NCBI GenBank assembly: GCA_024636505.1
Contig: JAGXGY010000064.1
Coordinates: 1 to 64,000 of the forward strand
DNA from: Methylobacter sp.
GTDB taxonomy: Bacteria > Pseudomonadota > Gammaproteobacteria > Methylococcales > Methylomonadaceae
Length of the DNA: 64,000 nucleotides
Direction of reading: 5' to 3'
Below the pieces are notes generated by a model. That model ran no database searches. It was not told the origin of the DNA and worked only from the letters and a program-made list of their open reading frames with translations. A program made the translations under genes and the position numbers. Below, piece by piece: positions 1 to 8,368 of this stretch. The first letter of the stretch is position 1, and every line of letters starts with the position of its first letter.

Positions 1-64
1 CTTGCGACAAACCACTGCTTTGCCAAGTGTCGATATGGGTTTTCCAATGGACTGATAAGGCCAT
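1..64 (-). mobile_element. IS66-type accessory gene, 5' end only (runs off window)
   Basis: Only the first 21 codons are inside the window. They start at an ATG (62-64) preceded by a GAGG ribosome site about 8 bases upstream. The peptide begins MALSVHWKTHIDTWQSSG and resembles the N-terminus of IS66-family accessory TnpA proteins, which open with a similar HW..H...W..SGLSQ pattern. It lies immediately downstream of the broken hsdR fragment in the same orientation, so an element of this type probably truncated hsdR. The terminal inverted repeat was not located. The assignment rests on a short peptide match from memory. Confidence 0.45.
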
Positions 65-102
65 GTTGTATCCTCTTCAAAAAATGCAGAGGATGCCAGT
101 TT

Positions 103-858
103 CTATTGGGCTTGATTAGATGGCACGGTTGGGCGCTTACTGTCATCGCCTTCCAAACGCGTAGCCATATACACTTCATATTGGCTGACGGCAAAATGCA
201 CCAGCGCACCGCGTTTAAAGGTTAATAATGGCTCTGGTTTTTTTGTGGCAGGATCTACTGGATGGCGAGTGGTTTTGTATTGTTTAATGGCATTGTGTAC
301 GGCCTGTTTAAACTCCGACTTTAGCTCTAATGTTGCTATCGGCAGGCCATTGACAAACAGCACCAAATCAATGCGCTAGGCTTTGGCTTTTGCGCCGGTT
401 TCAGCCAAGTGCGCTTCGGTAGTCTACGGGCTATAGACCAACTCAGGCACTACCCGACAACGATTCTTCTGGTAACGTGCCAAGGTATCGGGGTTTAGAT
501 TATGTTCGGGTTTAAACTGACACAAACTAAAGCGGGTGCCACGATCACGCAGTTCATGACGCAACACGCCCAAGGTGCCAAAGGTGCGCATCTCTTTGTT
601 GGCGGCATTGGGATCGGCTTTGTTGAGCTGAGTGGCGACACGCTCCAGAAACTTTTCTTCGGGATTATTGGGATACAAGGCACGAAACTTTTGCCACTGG
701 GTATCTTGAGTCTCTTGCACAAAACCCAACAAGTCCTCCGGATACAAAGCCAGTTCACGGTTGTAGTTTTCCGATTTCCCCAATAGCCAGCCACCATTAG
801 CAAGCAAATGAACAATCATGTCGTTTTGAAACACGCTTTCTTTGGATTTGTTATCCAT
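103..858 (-). pseudogene. hsdR: Type I restriction endonuclease HsdR, N-terminal remnant with in-frame stops
   Basis: Type I R-M endonuclease/translocase subunits begin with an HSDR_N nuclease domain. Here an ATG at 858 opens a frame reading through ESVFQNDMIVHLLANGGW. It is interrupted by TAG at 424-426 and again by TAG at 376-378, and then continues in the same frame as RIDLVLFVNGLPIATLELK, the conserved nuclease-domain strand with the catalytic E-x-K. The frame ends with TAG at 103-105, just before the IS66-like gene. About 250 of the usual 900-1000 residues remain, with no helicase motifs. A functional enzyme is impossible without readthrough. It sits directly after the hepT frame, consistent with a former operon with the hsdS remnant. 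Confidence 0.85.
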
Positions 859-1194
859 CTACTTTATAATTTTTTGTAACTCGATAATCAGTGCCGGAAT
901 ATCACCCTGAATAATGCTCTATAAAGTATCGTTATCAATCCCCAAATACCCATGAATTAACCTATTTCGTGTTGCAATAACCTGCCGCCATGAAATCGAG
1001 GGATAAGTATCACGAATTTCAGAAGGTATATGCGTCGCCGCCTCACCAATTAACTCCAGGTTACGAACCGTCGCATCATAATTTAAACCAGTCGCCACAA
1101 AGGTATCTTGATCAAAGCCATCGGTATAAGCCAGGACATTTTCAGCAAAACCCAGCATGTCATCCAGATAAAAACGCCATTCCCTCTCAGACAT
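859..1194 (-). pseudogene. hepT: HepT-like HEPN toxin (DUF86), interrupted by a TAG stop
   Basis: HepT is the HEPN-domain RNase toxin of MntA/HepT modules. The frame starts at 1194, overlapping the mntA end by 8 bases, and carries the Rx4HxY motif as RNRLIHGY near residue 80. A TAG at 919-921 stops translation after 91 residues. The same frame continues afterwards with SIIQGDIPALIIELQKIIK to a natural stop at 859-861, abutting the hsdR start. The lost codon was probably TGG. The truncated product keeps the catalytic motif but lacks the last helix, so activity is uncertain. Either a pseudogene or a shortened toxin is possible. Confidence 0.8.
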
Positions 1195-1477
1195 TAACAG
1201 CCTCGCTCTCTATAAAGGGACGAAGTTCTGGCCGCATCGCTTTTTCAGTCACTAAATCCACGGGAGCACCTAATTCATCTTCCAGATAAAATTGCACGCC
1301 AAAATATTTTGTCGACGTTGCAGGGCCATCAAAAGCAACAATAATATCAATATCGCTCTCTGGAGTTGCCTCATTTCGCATTGTAGAACCAAACAGTGCC
1401 AAACGTGTTACCCCAAAGCGTTTAACCAATTCAGGTTTAAGTTTACTCAGCGTTTCTATTGCTTGTTGACGAATCAT
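1187..1477 (-). CDS. mntA: MntA-type minimal nucleotidyltransferase antitoxin
   Basis: A 96-residue minimal nucleotidyltransferase. The hallmark GSx10DxD motif is present as GSTMRNEATPESDIDI near residues 33-48. In characterised MntA/HepT pairs this enzyme modifies the tyrosine of the toxin's Rx4HxY motif to neutralise it. The ATG at 1477 is chosen over a TTG four codons upstream because GAGGGG lies 4 bases before it. The gene overlaps the following hepT frame by 8 bases, the usual coupled arrangement. It appears intact although its partner is interrupted. Regulation is not visible beyond translational coupling. Confidence 0.82.
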   Translation of the reverse strand: MIRQQAIETLSKLKPELVKRFGVTRLALFGSTMRNEATPESDIDIIVAFDGPATSTKYFGVQFYLEDELGAPVDLVTEKAMRPELRPFIESEAVNV

Positions 1478-1546
1478 AAAGCCCCTCAATTAAATGATCT
1501 TTCTACACATGCCTACCTATTCTACAAGGTTTGAATGCTCAGGCAT

Positions 1547-1702
1547 CACTCACATTTTTTTATAAGCACCATAGAACAATTCAGCCTTAACAACATCGCA
1601 CAGCAAAATAGCTGATTCAGGCAGCGCGGCAATTCGATTTTTGACCGGATTGGGTTCTCGTTCAAGATAAGCAATCCAGGCATTGGTATCGAGCAACCAC
1701 AT
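1547..1702 (-). pseudogene. vapC: VapC-type PIN-domain toxin, truncated
   Basis: The ATG overlaps the stop of the vapB-like gene (TAATG), the standard vapBC coupling. The 51-residue product begins MWLLDTNAWIAYLE, with the first PIN-domain aspartate, and reaches KAELFYGAYKK, with the second acidic residue. It then stops at TGA. VapC proteins are about 130-140 residues and need two more acidic residues downstream, which are absent here. The downstream DNA does not resume a recognisable PIN sequence in that frame. The toxin is therefore very likely dead. Confidence 0.75.
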
Positions 1703-1932
1703 TATTCAAATTTCCTGCGTGTTTCATAGTCGCCTTGAGGCGCTCGCTCTAGCTTTTCACCTTCCCAACAACTGGCTAAAGACATCAAAGTGTGTTTTTT
1801 AACGGTCGGTGCAGACTGTTCCGGCAATGAATCGAGCGCCATAAAAATAACTTCAGTACGGCGGTGACGAAATTCAGGAGGAATCGGAATCACATTTTGA
1901 GGGTCTTCAATAATCTGGCGGATGGCAAGCAT
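1702..1932 (-). CDS. vapB: VapB-like antitoxin
   Basis: A 76-residue protein whose identity comes mainly from position, as it is coupled by a TAATG overlap to the truncated vapC. Residues 10-30 contain PQNVIPIPPEFRHRRTEVIF, which resembles the short beta-strand DNA-binding half of AbrB/DUF2281-type antitoxins. The C-terminal part is charged and would bind the toxin. It starts 15 bases after the hsdS remnant, so it was probably co-transcribed with the restriction genes. With vapC truncated, its role may be lost. The family assignment is moderate. Confidence 0.6.
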   Translation of the reverse strand: MLAIRQIIEDPQNVIPIPPEFRHRRTEVIFMALDSLPEQSAPTVKKHTLMSLASCWEGEKLERAPQGDYETRRKFE

Positions 1933-1947
1933 ATTTTATACTTCTGT

Positions 1948-2212
1948 TTATTTGAAATTTCTTACGTCGATTTTTCCGGTAACGGCGGCGGAGATTAGGG
2001 CGGTGCGGCGTTCTTTAAGGAGTTCAATTTGATCCTGTGCTTTACCAAGCAGAGTGCCAAATTTTTCAGTGATCTTATTTATATAATCGTTAATCTTGTG
2101 CTGCTCAGAAATCGGCGGTGCGGTGATTTTTATTAATTTAGTTTTCTCTTGGTTCATTATTCCAATTGTGGAGGCATTTGAAAGTTGCTCCACTTGAACG
2201 GCTAATGAATAC
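1948..2212 (-). pseudogene. hsdS: Type I restriction specificity subunit HsdS, C-terminal remnant
   Basis: The frame ends with LLKERRTALISAAVTGKIDVR, the typical C-terminus of HsdS after its second coiled coil. HsdS recognises the target DNA and bridges HsdM and HsdR. Only about 85 residues remain. Reading upstream, the homology is cut at about 2213, where an IS3-family terminal repeat begins. No methyltransferase (hsdM) gene is found on the other side of the IS copy. The remnant is followed 15 bases later by vapB and, further on, by hsdR, which outlines a former operon. Confidence 0.85.
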
Positions 2213-2897
2213 TGAAGTGGCTACACTAAACCGGACACACACTCTAAAATAACCTGAGATTAGAGAGTGTCGAAAATGGATCAAGAAAAACAAAAACCAA
2301 AAATATATAGTGCCGAATTTAGACAATCCTCGGTGAAACTGGCGATAGGCTCAAACAAGCCGATCTGATCTCCCAGACAGCAAAGGATTTAGGTGTTAAT
2401 CCCAATACGCTACATACCCGGATCAACAAATATAGCCATTCCAAGGAGCAAAATAAAGTTGAGCGAACCGATGAGCATTCGCGGCAAGTGGTCGGCTGGT
2501 CAATGGCCGAGCATCTGCGGGCTAAATGGGTGAACAATGCCTTATTGATGGCGGTTTGGAAACGTAAACCCGGTAAAGGCTTGGTTTGGCACCGACAGAG
2601 GCAGTCAATACGCCTCCGACAGTGTTGCGGCAACATGGCATCGTAGAGCATGAGCCGCAAAGGCAACTGCTGGGATAATGCCGTCTCTGAAAGCTTCTTT
2701 CATACGCTGAAAACAGAACTGGTTCATCATCAGCGCTATCAAACCAGAGCGGAGGCTAAGCAGGAACTATTTGAATAGTTCGAGGTGTTTTATAACCGTG
2801 AACGACTTCTTCGGCCAATGACTATTTGTCGCCAGTGGACTACGAAATGCAGCTAAAATCTGCTTAACTTTGTGTCCGGAAAAGTGTTGACACATCA
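2213..2897 (+). mobile_element. Internally deleted IS3-family insertion sequence
   Basis: The ends form an imperfect inverted repeat of about 27 bp (left TGAAGTGGCTACACTAAACC, right end complementary to TGATGTGTCAACACTTTTCC, both followed by GGACACA). An orfA start at 2276 reads MDQEKQKPKIYSAEFRQSSV, frameshifts near 2368, then gives the HTH part TAKDLGVNPNTLHT. After KVERTDEH the sequence jumps to the late part of orfB (VVGWSMAEHLRAKWVNNALL), followed by a frameshifted DRGSQYAS block and [20 protein letters not shown] with the last catalytic glutamate. A stop interrupts FE-FEVFYNRERL. About half of the usual 1.2-1.3 kb is missing, so it cannot move by itself. Confidence 0.85.
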
Positions 2898-3039
2898 GTC
2901 ATCGGATTACTGATTAACAAGGTCGAGTTTGGCTTGGATATTCATGCAAAATCACAGATTTAACCCGCTACCAAAAATTTATAGTTTATGAGCGGAAAGA
3001 CGAATTTCCAAACAGCTTCTTAGGGTTTTGACCGACTTG

Positions 3040-3762
3040 TCAAAAACGGCCTTTATTAGTGAGTAAATTCCATATATCCGGGTTTTTTTCAGCTACGCAA
3101 TCAAGCATATCGGCTATTTTTATCACGGTCGGCCAGCGTTCGCCGTGATAATCCACTAATGGACCGATTTTTATTAAATTGATGCCCATTGCTGATAGAA
3201 AACGTAACCACGGCGGCTGTGAAGCGGAATATATGTAGTGAATATTGTTTTCATGGCTTGCTTTAATGGCACAAGCGATTAAAGCTAGACTAAGATAAGG
3301 AAAAGTCCGCCGCTCTTCTTGTTTAGGATAATCCTGCCAACCAGAACTGACAGTCGCTAAGGTATTCTTTTCATTATTTCTTTTTTTAAACGCTTTCGAT
3401 ATACAAAACCGTGATATTTCTGCCAGGTGTGCTCGATTAATAGATTCCATCACTGCAACATTATCAATTGTGCAATATTGTTCAAGTGGAAAATTTTTTT
3501 CAGGGTTATTGGCATCGGGAGGGATAAGACGCGTTGTCGCGGCATAAACTCCTGAATTACGGTGACGAATCAGGTAATGAACCGAATGCCGATCAAAGTC
3601 GTCACTTTCAAGCTGACTAGGGTAGTCTTCACAATTAAATATTTTATTTTCAACGCAAAATACTTGATAACGCAATTTATACACTTCATCTTTAAGTTCA
3701 TCAGAGGTTGCTGGGACAATCTCAAAATATTCATTAAAATGATCGATAATATTGTTAGCCAA
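3040..3762 (-). CDS. PEP-CTERM/exosortase system-associated acyltransferase
   Basis: A 240-residue GNAT-fold protein of the family found beside exosortase/PEP-CTERM loci and related to acyl-homoserine-lactone synthases. The conserved opening is present: FEIVPATSDELKDEVYKLRY, then VFCVEN, the acidic patch ESDDFDRHSVHYLIRH, and TTRLIPPD around residue 80. AEISRFCISKAF near residue 117 also fits the family. The length is normal. No exosortase, PEP-CTERM substrate or sugar polymer gene is in the window, so its substrate and partner genes are unknown. It lies next to the decayed restriction/IS island, with a 730-base gap upstream. Confidence 0.8.
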   Translation of the reverse strand: MANNIIDHFNEYFEIVPATSDELKDEVYKLRYQVFCVENKIFNCEDYPSQLESDDFDRHSVHYLIRHRNSGVYAATTRLIPPDANNPEKNFPLEQYCTIDNVAVMESINRAHLAEISRFCISKAFKKRNNEKNTLATVSSGWQDYPKQEERRTFPYLSLALIACAIKASHENNIHYIYSASQPPWLRFLSAMGINLIKIGPLVDYHGERWPTVIKIADMLDCVAEKNPDIWNLLTNKGRF

Positions 3763-4411
3763 GTGTTTATCTCTTAATTAATCAGGGGTGATTGAGAATA
3801 CAAGAGTTTCCTTTCCAGGAAAACGTCAAAGAAGTATAGTTTTTATCGGTATAAAAAGCTAGGTAGGTATAAATCATCAGTGCCTTCGCTGATTTAATCA
3901 GGAAAAAGCGGTTCGGGTTCGACAAAATCCATGATAATAGCTAGGCTAACTTAGTACTCAGTCAACTATTCTGACGGTTAAGTAAAACTGGATGTGGGGG
4001 CCCTCATCATTTCTCAATGAACTAAATAGTTGTGAATTCCATAGATAAAGTATCTTATGTTCATCTAAACGCTTCAACGCCAATTGCTGCCCCAATAAAG
4101 TGGATCAGTCTTAGATAAGCTCTGCGTTCGTATAGCATTGCCAACTCTCAATGCTCCTTTCGCCATCAAATCGAAAGTGGCACCGATTGTAATTGACGAC
4201 TGAGTTTTTTTACATGTTTTTATTGTGAGGTAGAGAAATCGCATTTTTATCCATAATGAATGACGATATTTTGCTATAAGTGACTATGAAAAATATAAAA
4301 GAAAGAAATACCAGGTTTCCAGCTTACTTCGGGACAGTAGGGTAGATCGGTTTTTATGTTTTTGTTCTTCTCGGGGATAAAAGAGCTTGATCTGCGGTAA
4401 AACCATTTGCT
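3763..4411. other. Gene-free stretch between the acyltransferase and the methyltransferase
   Basis: No credible open frame was found in about 650 bases on either strand. The sequence is AT-rich with scattered stops. A short minus-strand reading around 4080-4150 vaguely resembles a transposase C-terminus but is too weak to annotate. The stretch is bounded on the right by the long palindrome at 4412-4458. Confidence 0.6.
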
Positions 4412-4458
4412 GGCTTGCTTTGAGAAATGTCAATCATTGACATTTCTCAAAGCAAGCC
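4412..4458. repeat. 47-bp perfect palindrome
   Basis: Two 23-base arms (GGCTTGCTTTGAGAAATGTC continuing AAT) are exact reverse complements, separated by one C. The palindrome ends 34 bases before the methyltransferase ATG at 4493, so it would form a long hairpin in that gene's leader or a cruciform in DNA. No T-run follows, so it is not a typical terminator. Confidence 0.9.
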
Positions 4459-4492
4459 GAATATCACACACAAACTGTATTAAGGATAAATA

Positions 4493-5275
4493 ATGTCACA
4501 ACCTAAAGGCTATGTAGACCCCGAATATCTGCGTGCCATGAGAAATTTGCTTAATCATATTAAGCAACGCTCCTATGGGCTTATGCAAATTCAGCCCGGT
4601 CATAAAGTGCTGGATTTGGGCTGTGGTCCCGGTACGGACACGATTCCGCTGGCGCCAATGGTGGGTGTAAATGGACAGGTCATTGGCGCAGATTACGATG
4701 AGGCGATGATTGCCGCAGCGGTGTTAAGTGCTGAGCAAGCCGATGTCAATACATGGGTCATGCATCAGTGTGTTGATGCAAGGTCGCTGCCGTTTGAAAC
4801 GGATTATTTCGATTCCTGCCGTAGCGAGAGATTGTTTCAGCACTTACTCAATCCCGCGCCTGCTTTGTCCGAAATGACTCGGGTCACAAAACCGGGCGGA
4901 TGGGTAGTCGTTGCGGATACCGATTGGGGTAGCCTGTCAACAGATAGCGATGAAATAGATATTGAGCGCCGTCTGGCTCGTTTTTTGGCCGAATCCTCTT
5001 TGCATAATGGTTATTCAGGGCGAAAATTATACCGCTTATTCAAACAACAAAATCTGACTGATATTTCATTTGAGGTGTTTCCTGTCGCAACTCCCTGCTA
5101 TAGCTTGGCACGCCAGGCAACGCAGGCAGAAAGAATCGAACAGCAAGCCCTTAAAGCGGGTGTTGTTACGGCTAAGGAACTCCAACGCTGGCAGGCTAGC
5201 CTTGAACAAGCAGACTCCGAAGGTGTTTATTTTGGTAGTGTAAATCTGATGATGTTTGCCGGACGGAAAAATTGA
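4493..5275 (+). CDS. Class I SAM-dependent methyltransferase, unknown substrate
   Basis: A 260-residue Rossmann-fold methyltransferase. Motif I is KVLDLGCGPGTDTIPLA at about residues 39-55. An acidic strand end (VIGADYDEAM) binds the SAM ribose, and MTRVTKPGGWVVVADTDW is the post-motif strand. The N-terminus MSQPKGYVDPEYLRAMRNL and C-terminal half are like the UbiE/menaquinone-type Methyltransf_11/31 group that acts on small molecules, but the substrate cannot be told. It stands alone, convergent with purD and far from the acyltransferase. The long palindrome just before the start may affect expression. Confidence 0.8.
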   Translation: MSQPKGYVDPEYLRAMRNLLNHIKQRSYGLMQIQPGHKVLDLGCGPGTDTIPLAPMVGVNGQVIGADYDEAMIAAAVLSAEQADVNTWVMHQCVDARSLPFETDYFDSCRSERLFQHLLNPAPALSEMTRVTKPGGWVVVADTDWGSLSTDSDEIDIERRLARFLAESSLHNGYSGRKLYRLFKQQNLTDISFEVFPVATPCYSLARQATQAERIEQQALKAGVVTAKELQRWQASLEQADSEGVYFGSVNLMMFAGRKN

Positions 5276-5328
5276 ATCTACTGTTATTGATCTGTCGGAG
5301 GCGCCTTAGTCGCTGATGCCTTTGCTCA

Positions 5329-5352
5329 AGGGGCAACCCGCCGGTCGCCCCT
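5329..5352. repeat. GC-rich hairpin between convergent genes
   Basis: AGGGGCAACC and GGTCGCCCCT pair over 10 bp with one mismatch around a CGCC loop. It lies between the convergent methyltransferase and purD genes. The form is that of REP-like intergenic hairpins. There is no poly-T tail, so a terminator role is only possible. Confidence 0.6.
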
Positions 5353-5377
5353 GCAACTTATCGCGAGTTCAAATTAT

Positions 5378-6661
5378 TTAGATTTTATTTTTAATGGCTT
5401 TAAAGCCAATGTCGGTGCGGTAATAGACATTATCCCAGTGGATGCCGTTAGCCAGCGCATAGGCTTTGCTTTGGGCTTCTTTAATATCATGGCCCAAGGC
5501 ACAGGCGCATAAGACCCTGCCGCCTGCGGTGACCAAATCGCTGCCGACTTGTTGGGTGGCGGCATGAAAAACCTTGCGGTCTTCGCGCTCCTCGCTAGGC
5601 AAACCGGAAATGACTGCGCCGCTTTGATAGCTGTCGGGATAGCCGCCTGCCGCCAAAACCACGCCTAAGGCGGCGCGCTGGTCCCAGTCGCTGCTGGTAA
5701 GGTCGAGATTGCCAGCCAGCGCGGCTTCGCACAGTTCTACCAAATCGCTTTTCAAACGCATCATGATCGGCTGGGTTTCCGGGTCGCCGAAGCGGCAGTT
5801 ATATTCCAGCACTTTAATAGAGCCGTCGGCGCTGATCATCAAACCGGCGTAGAGAAAACCGGTATAAGGCAGGCCGTCTGCCGCCATGCCTTTTAAGGTC
5901 GGCTCGATCACATCGCGCATGACTTTGGCATGGATTTCTGGCGTGACCACAGGGGCAGGGGAGTAAGCGCCCATGCCGCCGGTGTTAGGGCCTTGGTCGC
6001 CATTGTCGCGGGCTTTGTGGTCTTGCGAGGTCGCCATCGGCAAGGCGTGTTTGCCGTCGGCGATGACGATAAAGCTGGCCTCCTCGCCGCTTAGGAATTC
6101 TTCGACGACAACGCGGTGACCGGCTTCGCCGAACACATTGCCGGATAACATATCTTCGACGGCGGCGATGGCTTCCGCTTCGGTTTGGGCGACGATCACG
6201 CCTTTGCCTGCCGCCAAACCGTCGGCTTTAACCACAATCGGCGCGCCTTGTTGCTGGATGTAAGCAATGGCTTGCTGTTTGTCGGTGAAGGATTGGAACG
6301 CGGCGGTCGGGATGCTATGGCGGGTCATGAAGTCTTTGCAAAAAGTCTTCGAGCCTTCGAGTTGCGCGGCTTTGGCGCTTGGGCCGAAGCATTTCAGACC
6401 GGCTTGCCGGAAGCTATCGACGACGCCCAAAACCAGCGGCACTTCGGGGCCGATGATGGTCAAACCAATGGCTTCCTTCTGGGCGAAGGCCAGCAGCGCG
6501 TCAATATCATTGACGGCAATAGCGACGTTTTCAACAGCCGGTTCCAGTGCGGTGCCGGCATTGCCGGGCGCGACAAAAACCTTGTCGACTTTGGCTGATT
6601 GTTGGACTTTCCAGGCGAGGGCGTGTTCACGGCCGCCGCTGCCGACGATGAGGATTTTCAT
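5378..6661 (-). CDS. purD: Phosphoribosylamine-glycine ligase
   Basis: PurD condenses 5-phosphoribosylamine with glycine using ATP to make GAR, the second step of purine synthesis in the cytosol. At 427 residues it matches the bacterial norm. The N-terminal GSGGREHALAWK loop, the ATP-grasp segment VVKADGLAAGKGVIVAQ near residue 145, and EYNCRFGDPETQ near residue 290 with metal-binding residues are all present. It follows purH on the minus strand after a 77-base spacer that holds a nested palindrome. It is the last gene of the aroQ-acc-prmA-dusB-fis-purHD block. Nothing is unusual in the protein. Confidence 0.97.
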   Translation of the reverse strand: MKILIVGSGGREHALAWKVQQSAKVDKVFVAPGNAGTALEPAVENVAIAVNDIDALLAFAQKEAIGLTIIGPEVPLVLGVVDSFRQAGLKCFGPSAKAAQLEGSKTFCKDFMTRHSIPTAAFQSFTDKQQAIAYIQQQGAPIVVKADGLAAGKGVIVAQTEAEAIAAVEDMLSGNVFGEAGHRVVVEEFLSGEEASFIVIADGKHALPMATSQDHKARDNGDQGPNTGGMGAYSPAPVVTPEIHAKVMRDVIEPTLKGMAADGLPYTGFLYAGLMISADGSIKVLEYNCRFGDPETQPIMMRLKSDLVELCEAALAGNLDLTSSDWDQRAALGVVLAAGGYPDSYQSGAVISGLPSEEREDRKVFHAATQQVGSDLVTAGGRVLCACALGHDIKEAQSKAYALANGIHWDNVYYRTDIGFKAIKNKI

Positions 6662-6676
6662 GGTGATTCTCGTATT

Positions 6677-6734
6677 CTGTAGGGCGACTTTAGTCGCCCA
6701 GTATGTTTAAAGGGCGACTAAAGTCGCCCTACAG
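6677..6734. repeat. Nested palindromic repeat between purH and purD
   Basis: Two exact 23-base inverted arms (CTGTAGGGCGACTTTAGTCG continuing CCC) flank a 12-base spacer. Each arm also contains an internal inverted repeat (GGGCGAC/GTCGCCC). This double-hairpin design is typical of REP/BIME-type dispersed elements. It lies in the purH-purD transcript and may stabilise the mRNA or shift purD expression. Confidence 0.85.
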
Positions 6735-6738
6735 CTAA

Positions 6739-8298
6739 TCAATGCCTGAAATGGCGCATGCCGGTAAACACCATGGCGATATTGTGTTGGTCGGCGGCGG
6801 CTATGACTTCATTATCGCGCATTGAGCCGCCGGGCTGGATGACGGCGGTGATGCCCGCTTCGGCGGCGGAATCGATGCCGTCACGGAACGGGAAAAAGGC
6901 GTCTGATGCCATCGCCGAACCCGGCACATCCAAGCCTGCATCGGCGGCTTTGATACCGGCGATTTTGGCCGAATAGACCCGGCTCATTTGTCCTGCGCCG
7001 ACGCCGATTGTCTGGCCGTTTTTGCAGTAGACAATGGCGTTGGATTTGACGAATTTGGCGACTTTCCAGGCAAATAATAAATCGGCCAGTTCCTGTTCTG
7101 TGGGCGCGCGTTTGCTGACTATCTTAAGATTGGCGGCGCTGATTTCGCCGAGATCCTTGTCCTGGACTAATAAACCGCCGACAACGCGTTTAAAATCAAG
7201 CGCGGCTTGGTTATCGTTGTCCCATTGTCCGCATTCCAGCACGCGGATATTTTGTTTTCCCGCTAAAACAGTTTGCGCGGCTGCACTGACCGTTGGTGCA
7301 ATAATCACTTCGACAAATTGACGTTTGACGATTTCGGCGGCGGTTGCTGAGTCCAGTTCGCGGTTGAAGGCGATAATGCCGCCGAATGCCGAGGTCGGAT
7401 CGGTTGTGTAGGCTTTATCGTAGGCGGACAACAAATTATCTGCCTGGGCCACGCCGCAGGGATTGGCGTGTTTGACGATCACGCAGGTAGCTTGGCCTCC
7501 AAACGATTTGACGCATTCCAGCGCCGCGTCTGCGTCGCTAATATTGTTGTAGGATAATTCCTTGCCTTGCAGTTGTTTGGCGGCGGCAATGGTGCCGTTG
7601 GCCGGTGATTTTTCCCGGTAAAACGCCGCGTTTTGATGCGGATTTTCGCCGTATCTCATGCTTTGCTGGTGATAAAACTGCAAGTTCAGGGTGTCGGGAA
7701 ATTGCACGCCGCCAAGCTTGCCCAGATAAGCTGAAATTGCGCTGTCGTAACGCGCGGTATGTTCAAAACTTTTTAGCGCCAGATTGAAGCGGGTTTGCTG
7801 GGCAAGGCCGCTGTTGTTGGCTTTCAGTTCGGCAATGATCGCTGGATAATCGGCAGGATCGACCACGATGGCCACATCGGCATGGTTTTTGGCGGCGGCG
7901 CGGATCATGGTTGGGCCGCCGATGTCGATATTTTCAATCGCGGTGTCGAAATCGCAATCGGGATTGCTGATGGTTTGCTCAAACGGGTACAGGTTGACCA
8001 CCACCATATCGATGGGTTTGATGCCGTTCGCGGCCATGACTGCATCATCGATGCCGCGACGGGCTAAAATGCCGCCGTGGACTTTGGGATGCAAGGTCTT
8101 GACCCGGCCGTCCATCATTTCCGGAAAACCGGTGTAATCGGATACTTCGGTTGCCGGAATATGATGTTCGGCCAGCGTTTTGGCGGTGCCGCCGGTGGAC
8201 AGGATTTCGATGCCTAAGTGATTAAGCTCACGGCAAAAATCCACAATACCGGATTTGTCGGATACGCTGATCAGCGCGCGAGTGACTTTTTTGTTCAT
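6739..8298 (-). CDS. purH: Bifunctional AICAR transformylase / IMP cyclohydrolase
   Basis: PurH performs the last two steps of IMP synthesis: formylation of AICAR with 10-formyl-THF and ring closure. The 519 residues begin with an MGS-like cyclohydrolase domain ([13 protein letters not shown], then STGGTAKTL near residue 35). They continue with the transformylase domain containing the conserved KHANPCGVA lysine-histidine site in the middle of the protein. The C-terminus [18 protein letters not shown] is typical. It sits 70 bases after fis and before purD, an arrangement common in gammaproteobacteria. Length and motifs are normal. Confidence 0.97.
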   Translation of the reverse strand: MNKKVTRALISVSDKSGIVDFCRELNHLGIEILSTGGTAKTLAEHHIPATEVSDYTGFPEMMDGRVKTLHPKVHGGILARRGIDDAVMAANGIKPIDMVVVNLYPFEQTISNPDCDFDTAIENIDIGGPTMIRAAAKNHADVAIVVDPADYPAIIAELKANNSGLAQQTRFNLALKSFEHTARYDSAISAYLGKLGGVQFPDTLNLQFYHQQSMRYGENPHQNAAFYREKSPANGTIAAAKQLQGKELSYNNISDADAALECVKSFGGQATCVIVKHANPCGVAQADNLLSAYDKAYTTDPTSAFGGIIAFNRELDSATAAEIVKRQFVEVIIAPTVSAAAQTVLAGKQNIRVLECGQWDNDNQAALDFKRVVGGLLVQDKDLGEISAANLKIVSKRAPTEQELADLLFAWKVAKFVKSNAIVYCKNGQTIGVGAGQMSRVYSAKIAGIKAADAGLDVPGSAMASDAFFPFRDGIDSAAEAGITAVIQPGGSMRDNEVIAAADQHNIAMVFTGMRHFRH

Positions 8299-8368
8299 GC
8301 AGGTCTCTTCAATGAAAGGTGAGGGCGATTAAAGCTGGAGCGGATTAAAAACCCGGCTTATTGAAATC

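Noticed and set aside
2905-2965. Possible tail of a recombinase on the plus strand (LLINKVEFGLDIHAKSQ)
   Set aside because: Too short and not distinctive; no upstream recombinase sequence.
4070-4200. Possible transposase C-terminus on the minus strand (YERRAYLRLIHFIGAAI)
   Set aside because: Only about 20 residues look plausible, stops interrupt both sides and no terminal repeat was found.
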